In this document: one piece after another, positions 1-8,566 of the stretch
Numbering within the stretch: the first letter of the stretch is position 1
Layout: every line of letters begins with the position of its first letter
Origin: Leifsonia sp. NPDC080035
GTDB lineage: Bacteria; Actinomycetota; Actinomycetes; Actinomycetales; Microbacteriaceae
Length of the DNA: 64,000 bases
NCBI RefSeq assembly: GCF_040050925.1
Contig: NZ_CP157390.1
Span: 3,534,001 to 3,598,000 of the forward strand
Reading direction: 5' to 3'
Position numbers and translations under genes: made by a program
Notes under the pieces: generated by a model
Told to the model about the DNA's origin: nothing
The model's database searches: none
The model's input: the letters and a program-made list of their open reading frames with translations, nothing else

Positions 1-1089
1 GAGCACGGTCGCGCTGACGACGAAGAGGAACGCGAACTGGAGGGCGAAGCTGGTGAACGACGTGGACAGCAGGTCGAAGTAGCCCTGGCTGAGCGCCGAC
101 GTGAGCGACAGGTACAGCGCCGCGACGAAGGCGCCGACGCCCGCCGAGATGAGCCCCGCGTACCTGACCACCCTGTCGCCGTACGCCGCCGTCGCGTAGA
201 GCACGATCAGCACGCCGATGTCGCTGACCAGGATGTTGTGGCCGGTCACCATCTGCAGCACCGCAGCGAGCCACGCGAGCGCGAGGGAGACGACAGGCGA
301 CATCCGGCGCAGCGCCACCGCGACGGCGAAGATCATGAGGACGACGTAGGTGCTCCTGCCGCCGTCGGAGAGGGCGAGCGGGAGGTCGGTCACCAGGCAG
401 AAGGCGACGAAGGCGACCGCGCCGCCGACATCGAAACCGAGCTGCCTCCTGGTGAGCCGGTGCACCAGCCCCGCACGGTCGGGGTCTTCCGGGGTCACGG
501 CGACGCCGCCGGAGGAGGCGAGCCAGACGAGCACGGACGAGCCCTGCGTCGCCGTCGCCCGCTGCCGGGCCACCAGGTAGCCGAGCAGCCATGCGGTCAC
601 GAACACGACCGCGAGCAGCAGGCTCATCAGCAGCAGTCCGACGCCCTGGCTCGTGTAGTAGCCGCCGATGACCGGGCCGAGCTGCGGGAACTTGATCTCG
701 CCGCGCACGGTGAAGAGGTAGGCCATCGCCGGCGCCCAGAGCAGGCCGGAGGTGAAGCCGAGCCAGCGCGCGACCGGGCCGCCGTGCGACGCCAGCCCGA
801 ACAGCGCGATCAGCACCGCCACCGCCGAGATCACCCGGTACGGCGCCGGCATGATCCCCGACTCGGTCAGTTCCGCCAGCACCGCGAACCACGTCAGCCC
901 GAGCGCGACGCCGGGCAGAACGCGCGACACCGCGACGCCCGCGCAGTAGAACAGGACGGCGAGGGAGGCGGTGAGGTCGAACGGCAGGCCGCTCACCAAC
1001 CAGGCCAGGAACAGCGCGAGCGCCAGCGCGGGCTCCAGCACCCAGCGGTGCGGAGCGAGCGCGCTGGTCAGGCGTGTGCGGTCCGGCAT
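1..1089 (-). CDS. Membrane sensor, probable NarL-type histidine kinase (partial)
   Basis: The first 363 residues of a membrane protein are present; the 3' part lies left of the window. Two similar multi-pass blocks are visible, residues about 17-170 and 214-363, joined by a hydrophilic linker at 175-213. The second block opens RRQLGFDVGG and carries LRRMSPVVSLALAW and VLYATAAYG, as in the DUF7134 sensor region that precedes HisKA_3 kinases of actinobacteria. The kinase core is not in view, so kinase function is inferred from this front end. The two blocks resemble each other, suggesting an internal duplication. ATG at 1089 was chosen because TACCGT ends six bases before it, fitting a leaderless start; AGAAGG could also act as a ribosome site. 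It follows era on the same strand after 95 bp. Confidence 0.7.
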   Translation of the reverse strand, partial: MPDRTRLTSALAPHRWVLEPALALALFLAWLVSGLPFDLTASLAVLFYCAGVAVSRVLPGVALGLTWFAVLAELTESGIMPAPYRVISAVAVLIALFGLASHGGPVARWLGFTSGLLWAPAMAYLFTVRGEIKFPQLGPVIGGYYTSQGVGLLLMSLLLAVVFVTAWLLGYLVARQRATATQGSSVLVWLASSGGVAVTPEDPDRAGLVHRLTRRQLGFDVGGAVAFVAFCLVTDLPLALSDGGRSTYVVLMIFAVAVALRRMSPVVSLALAWLAAVLQMVTGHNILVSDIGVLIVLYATAAYGDRVVRYAGLISAGVGAFVAALYLSLTSALSQGYFDLLSTSFTSFALQFAFLFVVSATVL

Positions 1090-1095
1090 CCTTCT

Positions 1096-1101
1096 ACGGT
1101 A
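1096..1101 (-). promoter_or_regulatory. Candidate leaderless -10 box of the sensor gene
   Basis: TACCGT (TANNNT type) on the minus strand ends six bases before the ATG at 1089, placing the predicted transcript start on the ATG. No clear -35 is visible. Confidence 0.4.
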
Positions 1102-1111
1102 CGGGGACACA

Positions 1112-1134
1112 CGGCCGGGACCCGCATCCGGCCG
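1112..1134. terminator. Short inverted repeat after era
   Basis: CGGCCGG and CCGGCCG, perfect 7-bp arms with a 9-base loop, lie between the era stop and the sensor gene. There is no T-run, so a terminator role is only possible. Confidence 0.25.
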
Positions 1135-1184
1135 ACGGAATCATCCTGCGGATGTACGCCAGGCGGCACACGGAAGCCGCCGGC

Positions 1185-2078
1185 TCAGAAACCGAGGCGG
1201 CCGAGCTGCTTCGGGTCGCGCTGCCAGTCCTTCGCCACCTTCACCCGGATCGAGAGGAAGACGTGGCGGCCGAGCAGCGCCTCGATCGGCGCGCGGGCAG
1301 CAGCGCCGACGTCGCGGATCCGGCTGCCGCCCTTGCCGATCACGATCGCCTTCTGGCTGTCGCGCTCGACGAACAGGTTGGCGTAGATCTCGACGAGGTC
1401 TTTGTCGTCGCGCTCCACCATGTCGTCGATGGTGACCGCGAGGGAGTGCGGCAGCTCGTCCTCGACGCCCTCGAGCACGGCCTCGCGGATGTACTCGGCG
1501 ATGCGGTCCTCCAGGCCCTCGTCGGTCACCGCATCGTCCGGGTAGAGCGGGCCGGGCGATTCCGGCAGCAGCCGCATCAGCTCGCTCGTGAGCGTGTCCA
1601 GCTGGATGCTGCTGGCCGCGGAGATCGGGACGATCGCCTCCCACTCGCGCAGCGCGGACACCGCGAGCAGCTGCTCCGCCACCTGCGTCTTGCCCGCCCG
1701 GTCGATCTTGGTCACGATCGCGACCTTCTTCGCGTTCGGGTAGTCGTCGAGCTGGTCGTTGATGAACCGGTCGCCGGGGCCGATCTTCTCGTCGGCCGGC
1801 ACGCAGAACCCGATCACGTCCACGTCGCCGAGCGTCGACTGCACGAGCGTGTTCAGCCGCTCGCCGAGCAGCGTGCGCGGCCGGTGGATGCCGGGCGTGT
1901 CCACCAGGATGAGCTGGCCCTGCTTCTGGTGGACGATGCCACGGATGGCCCGCCTGGTGGTCTGCGGCTTGGAGCTGGTGATCGCGACCTTCTCGCCGAC
2001 GAGGGCGTTGGTGAGCGTTGACTTGCCGACGTTCGGCCGTCCGACGAACGAGACGAATCCGGCGTGGTAGGTGGTCAC
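1185..2078 (-). CDS. era: GTPase Era
   Basis: Era is a GTPase that binds 16S rRNA and helps mature the 30S subunit. The 297-residue protein has the usual length. The P-loop GRPNVGKST is at residues 13-21, DTPG at 60-63 and TKID at 123-126. The type II KH domain follows, with GKGGSRIRDVG near residue 250. The start is a GTG at 2078 whose last bases overlap the TGA of the upstream CNNM/CorC gene (GTGA), so translation is probably coupled. It is the last gene of the run hrcA to era and sits next to ybeY, another 16S maturation factor, which fits a shared ribosome-assembly role. Confidence 0.97.
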   Translation of the reverse strand: MTTYHAGFVSFVGRPNVGKSTLTNALVGEKVAITSSKPQTTRRAIRGIVHQKQGQLILVDTPGIHRPRTLLGERLNTLVQSTLGDVDVIGFCVPADEKIGPGDRFINDQLDDYPNAKKVAIVTKIDRAGKTQVAEQLLAVSALREWEAIVPISAASSIQLDTLTSELMRLLPESPGPLYPDDAVTDEGLEDRIAEYIREAVLEGVEDELPHSLAVTIDDMVERDDKDLVEIYANLFVERDSQKAIVIGKGGSRIRDVGAAARAPIEALLGRHVFLSIRVKVAKDWQRDPKQLGRLGF

Positions 2079-3478
2079 GAGCGGGCCTCCTTGGGCTGCT
2101 TGTCGGTGCGCTTCTCATGGCGCGGCTTCTCTGTGCGCTGCTTGTCGGTGCGCTGGTGCTTGTCCGGGCGGCCGTGGCGCTCGGTCTTCGACCGCGCCTG
2201 CCGCTCTTCCGGCACCGGGAGGAGCGCAGGGTCGCGTTCGACCAGGACGGTCGCGACGTGCTTGTGCCTGCCCTCGATCCGGTCGACGGTGAACAGCAGT
2301 CCGTGCACGGCGACCGTGGAGCCGACCTCGGGCAGCCGTCCCAGCGCCTTCGACACGAGCCCGCCGACGCTGTCGACGTCCTCGTCCTCGATCTCGATGT
2401 CGAACAGCTCGCCGAGGTCGTCGATCGCGAGCCGGGTCGCGACGCGGTAGCGCCCGGCGCCGAGCTCCTGGATCAGGTCCGGCTCGTGGTCGTACTCGTC
2501 GGAGATGTCGCCGACGAGCTCCTCGATCAGGTCCTCCAGGGTGACGAGCCCCGCGATCCCGCCGTACTCGTCGACGACCATCGCGAGGTGGTTCGACTCC
2601 CGCTGCATCTCGCGCAGCAGCGCGTCGGCCTTCTGCGACTCCGGGACGAACAGCGCGGGGCGGGTCAGCTCTCCCATCGTGATGGCGTCGGCGCCGAGCG
2701 CGCTCTCGAAGCTGAGCTTGGCGACATCCTTCAGGTAGAGGACGCCGATCACCTCGTCAGGGTCGCCGTCGATGACCGGCATCCTGGACACGCCCGTGGA
2801 GAAGAACAGCCCCATCGCCGTCCCGAGCCCGGCCGTCGTGTCGATGGTGACCATGTCCGTGCGCGGGATCATCACCTCGCGCACCACGGTGTCGCTGAAC
2901 TCGAAGATGGAGTGGATGAGCTCGCGGTCGTCCTCCTCGAGCACGTCGAACTCCGTCGCCTCATCGACGATGCTGAGCAACTGCTCCTCGCTCGTCACCG
3001 GGGCGGAGCGCGCACGCGACGGCGTGACCCGATTGCCCAGCGCGACCAGCCCGCCCGGGATCGGGCCGAGCACGACGCGCACGAATCGCACGATCGGTGC
3101 CGAAAGCCGCAGCAGGAACGTCGAGTTCGCCCGGCCGACGCTGCGCGGGCTCGCCCCGACCAGCACGAAGGAGACACCGGTCATGATCAGCGCGGAGAGG
3201 ATCAGCGAGATCCACCACTCCTCGAAGATCTGCTCGAACGCGAGCGTCACGAGCACGGCCGCGGTCGTCTCGGAGATGATGCGGCTGAAGTTGACGGCGT
3301 TCAGGTACGGGCCGGGATCCTCCGCGATCGCCCGCAGGGACTTCTTCGCCCGCGAGGTCTCGGCGAGGTCGGCGATGTCGCCGCGCGACTGCACACTGAG
3401 CGCCGCGTCCACGGCGGCCATCAGACCGCCGAAGGCGACGAGCAGGAAGGCGACGACGAAGAACAGCGCCTGGAGCAT
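2075..3478 (-). CDS. CNNM/CorC (HlyC) family transmembrane protein with CBS pair
   Basis: 467-residue membrane protein of the CNNM (DUF21) plus CorC group, linked in other bacteria to Mg2+ or Co2+ efflux; the substrate here is not known. The hydrophobic CNNM part spans residues 1-145, the CBS pair about 200-325 (VMIPRTDMV, VVDEYGGIAGLVTLEDLIEE) and the CorC_HlyC domain about 335-415. Residues 425-467 form a strongly basic, repetitive tail rich in RTDKQ-like units that the family does not normally carry. The ATG at 3478 opens directly into the first membrane segment (MLQALFFVV); reading frame stays open upstream, but that would fuse a non-homologous stretch over ybeY. It starts 8 bp after ybeY and overlaps era by 4 bases. 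Confidence 0.9.
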   Translation of the reverse strand: MLQALFFVVAFLLVAFGGLMAAVDAALSVQSRGDIADLAETSRAKKSLRAIAEDPGPYLNAVNFSRIISETTAAVLVTLAFEQIFEEWWISLILSALIMTGVSFVLVGASPRSVGRANSTFLLRLSAPIVRFVRVVLGPIPGGLVALGNRVTPSRARSAPVTSEEQLLSIVDEATEFDVLEEDDRELIHSIFEFSDTVVREVMIPRTDMVTIDTTAGLGTAMGLFFSTGVSRMPVIDGDPDEVIGVLYLKDVAKLSFESALGADAITMGELTRPALFVPESQKADALLREMQRESNHLAMVVDEYGGIAGLVTLEDLIEELVGDISDEYDHEPDLIQELGAGRYRVATRLAIDDLGELFDIEIEDEDVDSVGGLVSKALGRLPEVGSTVAVHGLLFTVDRIEGRHKHVATVLVERDPALLPVPEERQARSKTERHGRPDKHQRTDKQRTEKPRHEKRTDKQPKEARS

Positions 3479-3486
3479 CCGGCCGC

Positions 3487-3948
3487 CTACCGCTGTCGGT
3501 CGTAGCGGGAGAAGCCCACCAGGATGTCGCGCTGGATGCCGAACATCTCCCGCTCCTCGGCGGGTTCCGCGTGGTCGAAGCCGAGCAGGTGCAGGATGCC
3601 GTGTGTCGTCAGCAGCAGCAGTTCGTCCATGAGGGTGTGCCCCGCTGTCTCCGCCTGCATCTGCGCGACCTGCGGGCAGAGCACGACGTCGCCGAGCAGA
3701 CCGGCGGGCGACGGCTCCTCCTCGGTGCCGGGGCGCAACTCGTCCATCGGGAAGCTGAGGACGTCGGTCGGGCCGGGCTCGTCCATCCACTGCACGTGGA
3801 GCTGCTCCATGGCCGCCTCGTCCACGAGGACGATCGCGAGCTCCGCGTCCGGGTGCACGTGCATGATGTCCAGCGCGTAGCCGGCGAGCCGCTGCAGGAC
3901 GGCCTCGTCGACCTCGATGGCCGACTCGTTGTTGACTTCGATGCTCAC
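3487..3948 (-). CDS. ybeY: Endoribonuclease YbeY
   Basis: Metal-dependent RNase needed for 16S rRNA 3'-end maturation and ribosome quality control. The 153-residue protein has the family length. The zinc site is plain: HGILHLLGFDH (HxxxHxxxxxH), preceded by a DVLSFPMDE block typical of the family. GTG at 3948 is the start, ten bases downstream of the phoH stop. The phoH-ybeY-CorC-era order is the common actinobacterial arrangement. Confidence 0.96.
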   Translation of the reverse strand: MSIEVNNESAIEVDEAVLQRLAGYALDIMHVHPDAELAIVLVDEAAMEQLHVQWMDEPGPTDVLSFPMDELRPGTEEEPSPAGLLGDVVLCPQVAQMQAETAGHTLMDELLLLTTHGILHLLGFDHAEPAEEREMFGIQRDILVGFSRYDRQR

Positions 3949-3958
3949 GGGTGCGGTC

Positions 3959-5092
3959 CTATCGTCGCTTCGGGAGGTGGTCGCGCGGGTTCGGCCGGCG
4001 GCGCTCGGCGCGGTTCGCGAACTCGGCGGCCTGCTCGCGCTCGAACTGGCGCGCCTGCTGCTTGGCGTCGTACGCGGTGTACGCGTCGACGATGCGGCCG
4101 ACGAGGCTGTGCCGCACGACGTCCTCGCTGGTCAGGCGCGCGAAGTGGATGTCGTCGATGTCGCCGAGAACGCGGGTCACGAGGCGGAGGCCGCTCGCCG
4201 CGTTCGGCAGGTCGATCTGGGTGATGTCACCGGTGACGACCATCTTCGAGTTGAAGCCGAGACGGGTCAGGAACATCTTCATCTGCTCCGGCGTGGTGTT
4301 CTGCGCCTCGTCGAGGATGATGAAGGAGTCGTTCAGCGTGCGCCCGCGCATGTAGGCGAGCGGCGCGACCTCGATGGTGCCTGCCGCAAGAAGCTTGGGG
4401 ACGAGCTCCGGGTCCAGCATCTCGTTCAGCGCGTCGTACAGCGGGCGCAGGTACGGGTCGATCTTGTCGGTCAGCGTGCCGGGGAGGTACCCCAGCCGCT
4501 CCCCCGCCTCGACGGCCGGACGGGTGAGGATGATCCGGTTGACCTCCTTGCGCTGCAGCGCCTGCACGGCCTTGGCCATCGCCAGGTAGGTCTTACCGGT
4601 ACCGGCGGGGCCGATGCCGAAGACGATCGTGTTGTGGTCGATCGCGTCGACGTACTGGCTCTGCCCCAGCGTCTTCGGCCGGATGTTCTTGCCGCGCGCG
4701 GTGAGGATGGCCCGACCGAGCACGTCGGACGGGCTGAGATTCAGCCCGTTCTGCAGCATGCGCGCCGAGCTCGTCACCTCCGCGGGGCTGATCTCCTGGC
4801 CGTTGCGCACCATCTGCAGCAATTCCTCCAGCAGGCGCCGGGCGGCCTCCACCTGCACCGGGTCGCCGGTGAGGCTGATCTCGTTGCCGCGCACGTGAAC
4901 GTTCACGAGCGGATACTGACGCTCGAGCGTCGTCAGGAGCCGGTCCTGCGGGCCGAGCAGCCGCACCATCTGGATGCCGTCGACACTGAGCCGCGCCTCG
5001 GCGCCGACCTGGGCCGGTCCCCCCTGTGCCGGTTCCTGCTGTGTCGGATCGTCCCGTGTCGGATCGTCCTGGGTTGGCTCGTTAGTCGGCAA
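3959..5092 (-). CDS. phoH: PhoH family ATPase
   Basis: 377-residue PhoH-like P-loop ATPase, a cytoplasmic protein tied to RNA metabolism by its constant link to ybeY; the exact reaction is not established. Walker A is GPAGTGKT and Walker B-like FIILDEAQNTT follows; a small KH-like N-terminal region lies at about residues 30-105. Residues 2-28 are a low-complexity Pro/Thr/Asp/Gln stretch encoded by short DNA repeats (GTGTCGGATCGTCC twice on the plus strand). The start is a rare TTG at 5092, inside the 3' end of the HIT gene (11-base overlap); the frame and the short spacing to HIT support it, but a start after the repeat cannot be excluded. Confidence 0.93.
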   Translation of the reverse strand: MPTNEPTQDDPTRDDPTQQEPAQGGPAQVGAEARLSVDGIQMVRLLGPQDRLLTTLERQYPLVNVHVRGNEISLTGDPVQVEAARRLLEELLQMVRNGQEISPAEVTSSARMLQNGLNLSPSDVLGRAILTARGKNIRPKTLGQSQYVDAIDHNTIVFGIGPAGTGKTYLAMAKAVQALQRKEVNRIILTRPAVEAGERLGYLPGTLTDKIDPYLRPLYDALNEMLDPELVPKLLAAGTIEVAPLAYMRGRTLNDSFIILDEAQNTTPEQMKMFLTRLGFNSKMVVTGDITQIDLPNAASGLRLVTRVLGDIDDIHFARLTSEDVVRHSLVGRIVDAYTAYDAKQQARQFEREQAAEFANRAERRRPNPRDHLPKRR

Positions 5093-5444
5093 GGCTTCCT
5101 TCCTCGAGCCCGCCTTCCGGCGAGCCCAGAACGTGCGCGTGGACGTGGAAAACGGTCTGTCCCGCGCCGGCGCCGGTGTTGAAGATCAGACGGAAATCGC
5201 CGTCCGCGTGCTCGTCGGCGAGCCGCTTGGCCGTCGCGACCAGCTCCGCGAGCAGGGCGGGGTCGCCCGCGGCGAGCTCCACGACGTCCCGATACGCCTC
5301 GGTCTTCGGCACCACGAGCAGGTGCACGGGCGCCTTCGGGGCGATGTCGCGGAACGCGATGATCCGCTCGCTGTCGAAGACGATGTCGGCGGGGATCTCC
5401 CCGGCGATGATCCGCGAGAAGATCGAGGGCTGAGCGGTTTCCAT
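5082..5444 (-). CDS. HIT-family nucleotide-binding protein
   Basis: 120-residue histidine-triad protein, a small nucleotide phosphoramidase or AMP-lyase type hydrolase. The triad HVHAHVLG is near residue 100, and IFSRIIAGEIPA at the N-terminus is the classic HIT opening. ATG 5444 was chosen because the conserved part begins six residues later; an in-frame ATG at 5453 is possible. The gene lies between rsmE and phoH and its stop overlaps the phoH start. Substrate unknown. Confidence 0.93.
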   Translation of the reverse strand: METAQPSIFSRIIAGEIPADIVFDSERIIAFRDIAPKAPVHLLVVPKTEAYRDVVELAAGDPALLAELVATAKRLADEHADGDFRLIFNTGAGAGQTVFHVHAHVLGSPEGGLEEGSLAD

Positions 5445-5516
5445 GACACCCATCCTATTCGTCAGGTGCTCTCGCGCTCCCCCGCGATCGCTGACGGCGC
5501 ACGCGCTCGTCCGGCG

Positions 5517-6245
5517 TCACCAGCGCCCGAGCGCGGCGTTCAGCACGGCGAGGGCGGCGGGGCCGGCGGTCGAGGTGCGCAGGACCGTCGATCCCAGGCG
5601 CACGATCTCCCCACCCGCGTCCCGGAAGGCGTCCAGCTCGGCAGGCGCGATCCCGCCCTCGGGTCCTACCACCAGCGCGAGCGGGCGGCCGTCCGGCCGC
5701 ACCGAGGTCAGCCGGGCGGTGCCGCTCGGCTCGAGGACCAGCAGGCGGTGCGTCGCACCGAGCGCCGCCACCTGCCGTGTCGAGGACAGCTCGCCGACCT
5801 CCGGCGTCCACGCACGGATGGACTGCTTGCTCGCCTCGCGGACGATGGCTCCCCACCTGTCCCTGCCCTTGGCGACCTTCTGCCCCTCCCAGCGGGAGAC
5901 GGAACGGGCCGCGGCCCACGGGAGCACCGCGTCCACGCCGAGCTCCGTCGCCGCCTGCACGGCCAGCTCGTCCCGGTCGCCCTTCGCGAGCGCCTGCACG
6001 AGCGTGATCGACGGCTCGGCCCGCGGCACGCGCTGCACGCTCGCGACGTCGATCGTCAGCTCGGTGTTCGTCGCGACGAGCACCTCGCCCTCCGCCACAA
6101 GCCCGCGGCCGTTGCCGATCAGGATGGTCTCACCCGGACGAGTGCGGTTGACGGTCGCCGCGTGCTTCGCCTCGGCGCCGGTGAGTGACAGCCGGGCGCC
6201 CTCCTCGACGTCGGCCAGGTCCTCGCGCAGGTACAGCGAGCTCAT
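5517..6245 (-). CDS. rsmE: 16S rRNA m3U1498 methyltransferase RsmE
   Basis: 242-residue SPOUT-class enzyme that N3-methylates U1498 of 16S rRNA with S-adenosylmethionine. The N-terminal PUA-like part holds LTGAEAKHAATVNR; the C-terminal knot has LVVGPEGG and LGSTVLRTSTA, the cofactor loops of the family. Length is normal. It begins one base after the dnaJ stop, so the two are surely cotranscribed. dnaJ-rsmE pairing is common in Gram-positive bacteria. Confidence 0.96.
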   Translation of the reverse strand: MSSLYLREDLADVEEGARLSLTGAEAKHAATVNRTRPGETILIGNGRGLVAEGEVLVATNTELTIDVASVQRVPRAEPSITLVQALAKGDRDELAVQAATELGVDAVLPWAAARSVSRWEGQKVAKGRDRWGAIVREASKQSIRAWTPEVGELSSTRQVAALGATHRLLVLEPSGTARLTSVRPDGRPLALVVGPEGGIAPAELDAFRDAGGEIVRLGSTVLRTSTAGPAALAVLNAALGRW

Positions 6246-6246
6246 G

Positions 6247-7359
6247 TCAGAGGTTCAGGAACCGGTCGCGCAGCTTCGCGAACAGCCCCTGCTGGAACCG
6301 CGCCAGCGAGGGCTCCGCCGCCGTATGGCTGGCCGCGAACTTCTTGATCAGCTCCTTCTCCTTGTGGTCGAGCTTCGTCGGGGTGACCACCTGGATGCCC
6401 ACGCGCAGGTCGCCGCGGCCCTGGCCGCGCAGGTGCGTGATGCCGCGGTCCTTCACCGTCACGATGTCGGCGCTCTGCGTCCCCGGCTTCAGTTCGAGCC
6501 GGATGTCGCCGTCCAGCGCCTTGACGTTCGCCACCGTGCCGAGGATCGCGTCCACCATCGACACCTCGAGCGTGCACAGCAGGTCGTCGCCGTCGCGGCT
6601 GAAGACATCGTGGTGCTTGACCTTGATCTCGAGGTACAGGTCGCCGTTCGGGCCGCCGGCGGGACCGGCCTCGCCGGATCCGGGCATCTGCAGGCGCAGG
6701 CCGGTGTCGACACCGGCGGGGATGTCCACCGGCACGGTCCGGCGGGCGCGCACCCGGCCCTGCCCCTGGCAGGTGACGCACGGCGTCGCGATGACGGTGC
6801 CGTAGCCGCGGCAGGTGCCGCAGGGGCTGGAGGTCATCACGTTGCCGAGCAGCGAGCGCACCGAGCGCTGGATGCTGCCGGTGCCGTGGCAGATGTCGCA
6901 GGTCACCGGCGCGGTGCCCGGCTGGCAGCAGGAGCCGTTGCAGGTCTCGCAGACGACGGCGGTGTCCACCTCGAGGTCGCGGTGCGTGCCGAAGATGACC
7001 TCGTCGAGGTCGACCTCGACGCGCAGCAGGGCGTCCTGGCCGCGCTCCCGACGCGACCGCGGGCCGCGCTGCGACCCTCCGCCGCCCCCGAAGAACGTCT
7101 CGAAGATGTCGCCGAAGCCCGTGAAGTCCGCCCCGCCCGCTCCGCCGAAGCCGGTGGAGCCGCCGAGGTCGTACTGCTGACGCTGCTGCGGGTCGCTGAG
7201 GACGTCGTAGGCGTGCGTGACCAGCTTGAAGCGCTCCTGCGCCTCGCTGCTCGGGTTCACGTCCGGGTGCAGCTCGCGCGCGAGCTTCCGGTACGCCTTC
7301 TTGATCTCATCGGGGGTGGCGTTGCGGTCAACGCCGAGGACTTCGTAGTGGTCGGCCAC
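6247..7359 (-). CDS. dnaJ: Chaperone DnaJ (DnaJ2 type, HrcA-linked)
   Basis: 370-residue Hsp40 that delivers clients to DnaK and stimulates its ATPase. The J domain is at residues 4-68 with HPD in ELHPDVNP; a Gly/Phe-rich region follows (to about 110); then the zinc-finger region with four Cys pairs, of which the first reads CETCNGSC instead of CxxCxGxG; then the C-terminal substrate domains. Start is GTG at 7359 (VADHYEVLGVDR), since homologs begin at this point. It lies 29 bp after hrcA, the usual hrcA-dnaJ2 pair of actinobacteria, separate from any dnaK-grpE-dnaJ1 operon. Confidence 0.96.
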   Translation of the reverse strand: MADHYEVLGVDRNATPDEIKKAYRKLARELHPDVNPSSEAQERFKLVTHAYDVLSDPQQRQQYDLGGSTGFGGAGGADFTGFGDIFETFFGGGGGSQRGPRSRRERGQDALLRVEVDLDEVIFGTHRDLEVDTAVVCETCNGSCCQPGTAPVTCDICHGTGSIQRSVRSLLGNVMTSSPCGTCRGYGTVIATPCVTCQGQGRVRARRTVPVDIPAGVDTGLRLQMPGSGEAGPAGGPNGDLYLEIKVKHHDVFSRDGDDLLCTLEVSMVDAILGTVANVKALDGDIRLELKPGTQSADIVTVKDRGITHLRGQGRGDLRVGIQVVTPTKLDHKEKELIKKFAASHTAAEPSLARFQQGLFAKLRDRFLNL

Positions 7360-7388
7360 GGAGGCTGTTCCTTCTTTTCGTTTCGTGT

Positions 7389-8408
7389 TCAGTCGCCCAG
7401 GAGGCGGGAGAGGTAGCGGGCGACGGCGCGCACGGCGGCCATGTTGCCCGAGTAGTCCATCCGGAGCGGGCCGAGCAGTCCGACGCGGGCGATGTCCGAT
7501 CCCGCCGAACTGTAGCCGCTGGACATGACAGAGGTCTCAGCGAGCCCGAAGACGGCGTTCTCGCGACCGATGCTGACGGCGACGCCGTGCTGGTCGTGCG
7601 CCATCTCGTCGAAGAGGCGCAGCAGCACCACCTGCTCCTCGATCGCCTCGAGCACCGGCGTGATCGTTCCCGGGAAGTCGGTCTCGGTGCGCACCAGGTT
7701 CGCAGCGCCGGCCATCATCAGCTTCTCCTGGCGGTTCGCAGCGATCTGGTCGAGAAGGGCGCTCGCCACGGGCGCGACGAGCGCCCTGGTGCGCTCGGTG
7801 AGCGCGTCGGGAAGCTGACGCAGCCGCGCGGCGGCGTCTGCGAGCGAGAGCCCGGCCGCCGCCCCGTTGATGGCACCGCGGATCTCGGCGATGTCGGCGT
7901 CCTCGAGCTCCTCTGTCAGCTCGATCACCCGCTGCTCGACCGCGCCCGAGTCGGTGATCAGGACGCTGAGGAGCCGACGCGGCGCGAGCGCCACCAGCTC
8001 GATGTGCCGGATGCGCGAGCGCGCCACCGACGGGAACTGCACCAGCGCGACCTGGTTCGTGAGCTGCGACAGCAGCCGGACGGTGCGGGAGAGCACGTCG
8101 TCCAGGTCGAGCGACTGACCGAGGAACGTCTCGATCGCCGTGCGCTGTGCCGGGCTCAGCGGGCGCGCCTCCGCCAGGTGGTCGACGTACAGCCGGTAGC
8201 CCTTGTCGGTGGGGACGCGGCCCGACGAGGTGTGCGGAGCCGCGATCAACTCCTCCTCCTCGAGCAGCGCCATGTCGTTGCGGATCGTCGCCGCCGAGAC
8301 GCCGAACGAGTGACGTTCGACGATGCTCTTCGAGCCGACGGGCTCCCGCGACTCGACGTAGTCCTGGACGATCACGCGAAGCACTTCGAGGCTCCGTTCC
8401 GAGACCAT
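7389..8408 (-). CDS. hrcA: Heat-inducible transcription repressor HrcA
   Basis: 339-residue repressor of class I heat-shock genes that binds CIRCE. The N-terminal winged helix is at about residues 1-75 (ERSLEVLRVIVQDYVESREP, SAATIRNDMALLEEE); the rest is the HrcA effector domain, ending MAAVRAVARYLSRLL. A perfect CIRCE lies 22 bp upstream of the ATG at 8408, so the gene is predicted to be autoregulated and heat-inducible, taking dnaJ and perhaps the genes down to era with it. Confidence 0.97.
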   Translation of the reverse strand: MVSERSLEVLRVIVQDYVESREPVGSKSIVERHSFGVSAATIRNDMALLEEEELIAAPHTSSGRVPTDKGYRLYVDHLAEARPLSPAQRTAIETFLGQSLDLDDVLSRTVRLLSQLTNQVALVQFPSVARSRIRHIELVALAPRRLLSVLITDSGAVEQRVIELTEELEDADIAEIRGAINGAAAGLSLADAAARLRQLPDALTERTRALVAPVASALLDQIAANRQEKLMMAGAANLVRTETDFPGTITPVLEAIEEQVVLLRLFDEMAHDQHGVAVSIGRENAVFGLAETSVMSSGYSSAGSDIARVGLLGPLRMDYSGNMAAVRAVARYLSRLLGD

Positions 8409-8429
8409 GCGACCGCCTCCCGTCGTTCC

Positions 8430-8456
8430 TTAGCACTCAACGTTCCTGAGTGCTAA
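8430..8456. promoter_or_regulatory. CIRCE operator (HrcA binding site)
   Basis: TTAGCACTC-N9-GAGTGCTAA, a perfect 27-bp match to the HrcA operator. It lies directly downstream of the hrcA -10 box and upstream of the hrcA start, so bound HrcA would block initiation or early elongation. Confidence 0.97.
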
Positions 8457-8461
8457 TCATA
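8456..8461 (-). promoter_or_regulatory. -10 box of the hrcA operon
   Basis: TATGAT on the minus strand, five of six bases to the consensus, abuts the CIRCE element. A -35 at normal spacing is weak. Confidence 0.55.
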
Positions 8462-8487
8462 TCGCGCGGAAACGCTGCAACGGATGA

Positions 8488-8516
8488 TTGTCCACGGTGT
8501 CGGCCGGCAGTACTGT
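8488..8516 (+). promoter_or_regulatory. Candidate promoter of the first DUF4870 gene
   Basis: TTGTCC, 17-base spacer, TACTGT; the ATG at 8567 follows with AGGAAAGGG as ribosome site. Divergent from the hrcA promoter. Confidence 0.45.
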
Positions 8517-8566
8517 GTGCCCACCGGTTCGACAGAGGTCGCAACCGACCAGGAAAGGGTTCCGAC

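Noticed and set aside
5020..5092. CRISPR-like short repeats in the phoH 5' end
   Set aside because: Only two or three 12-14 base units inside codons for a low-complexity peptide; no spacers.
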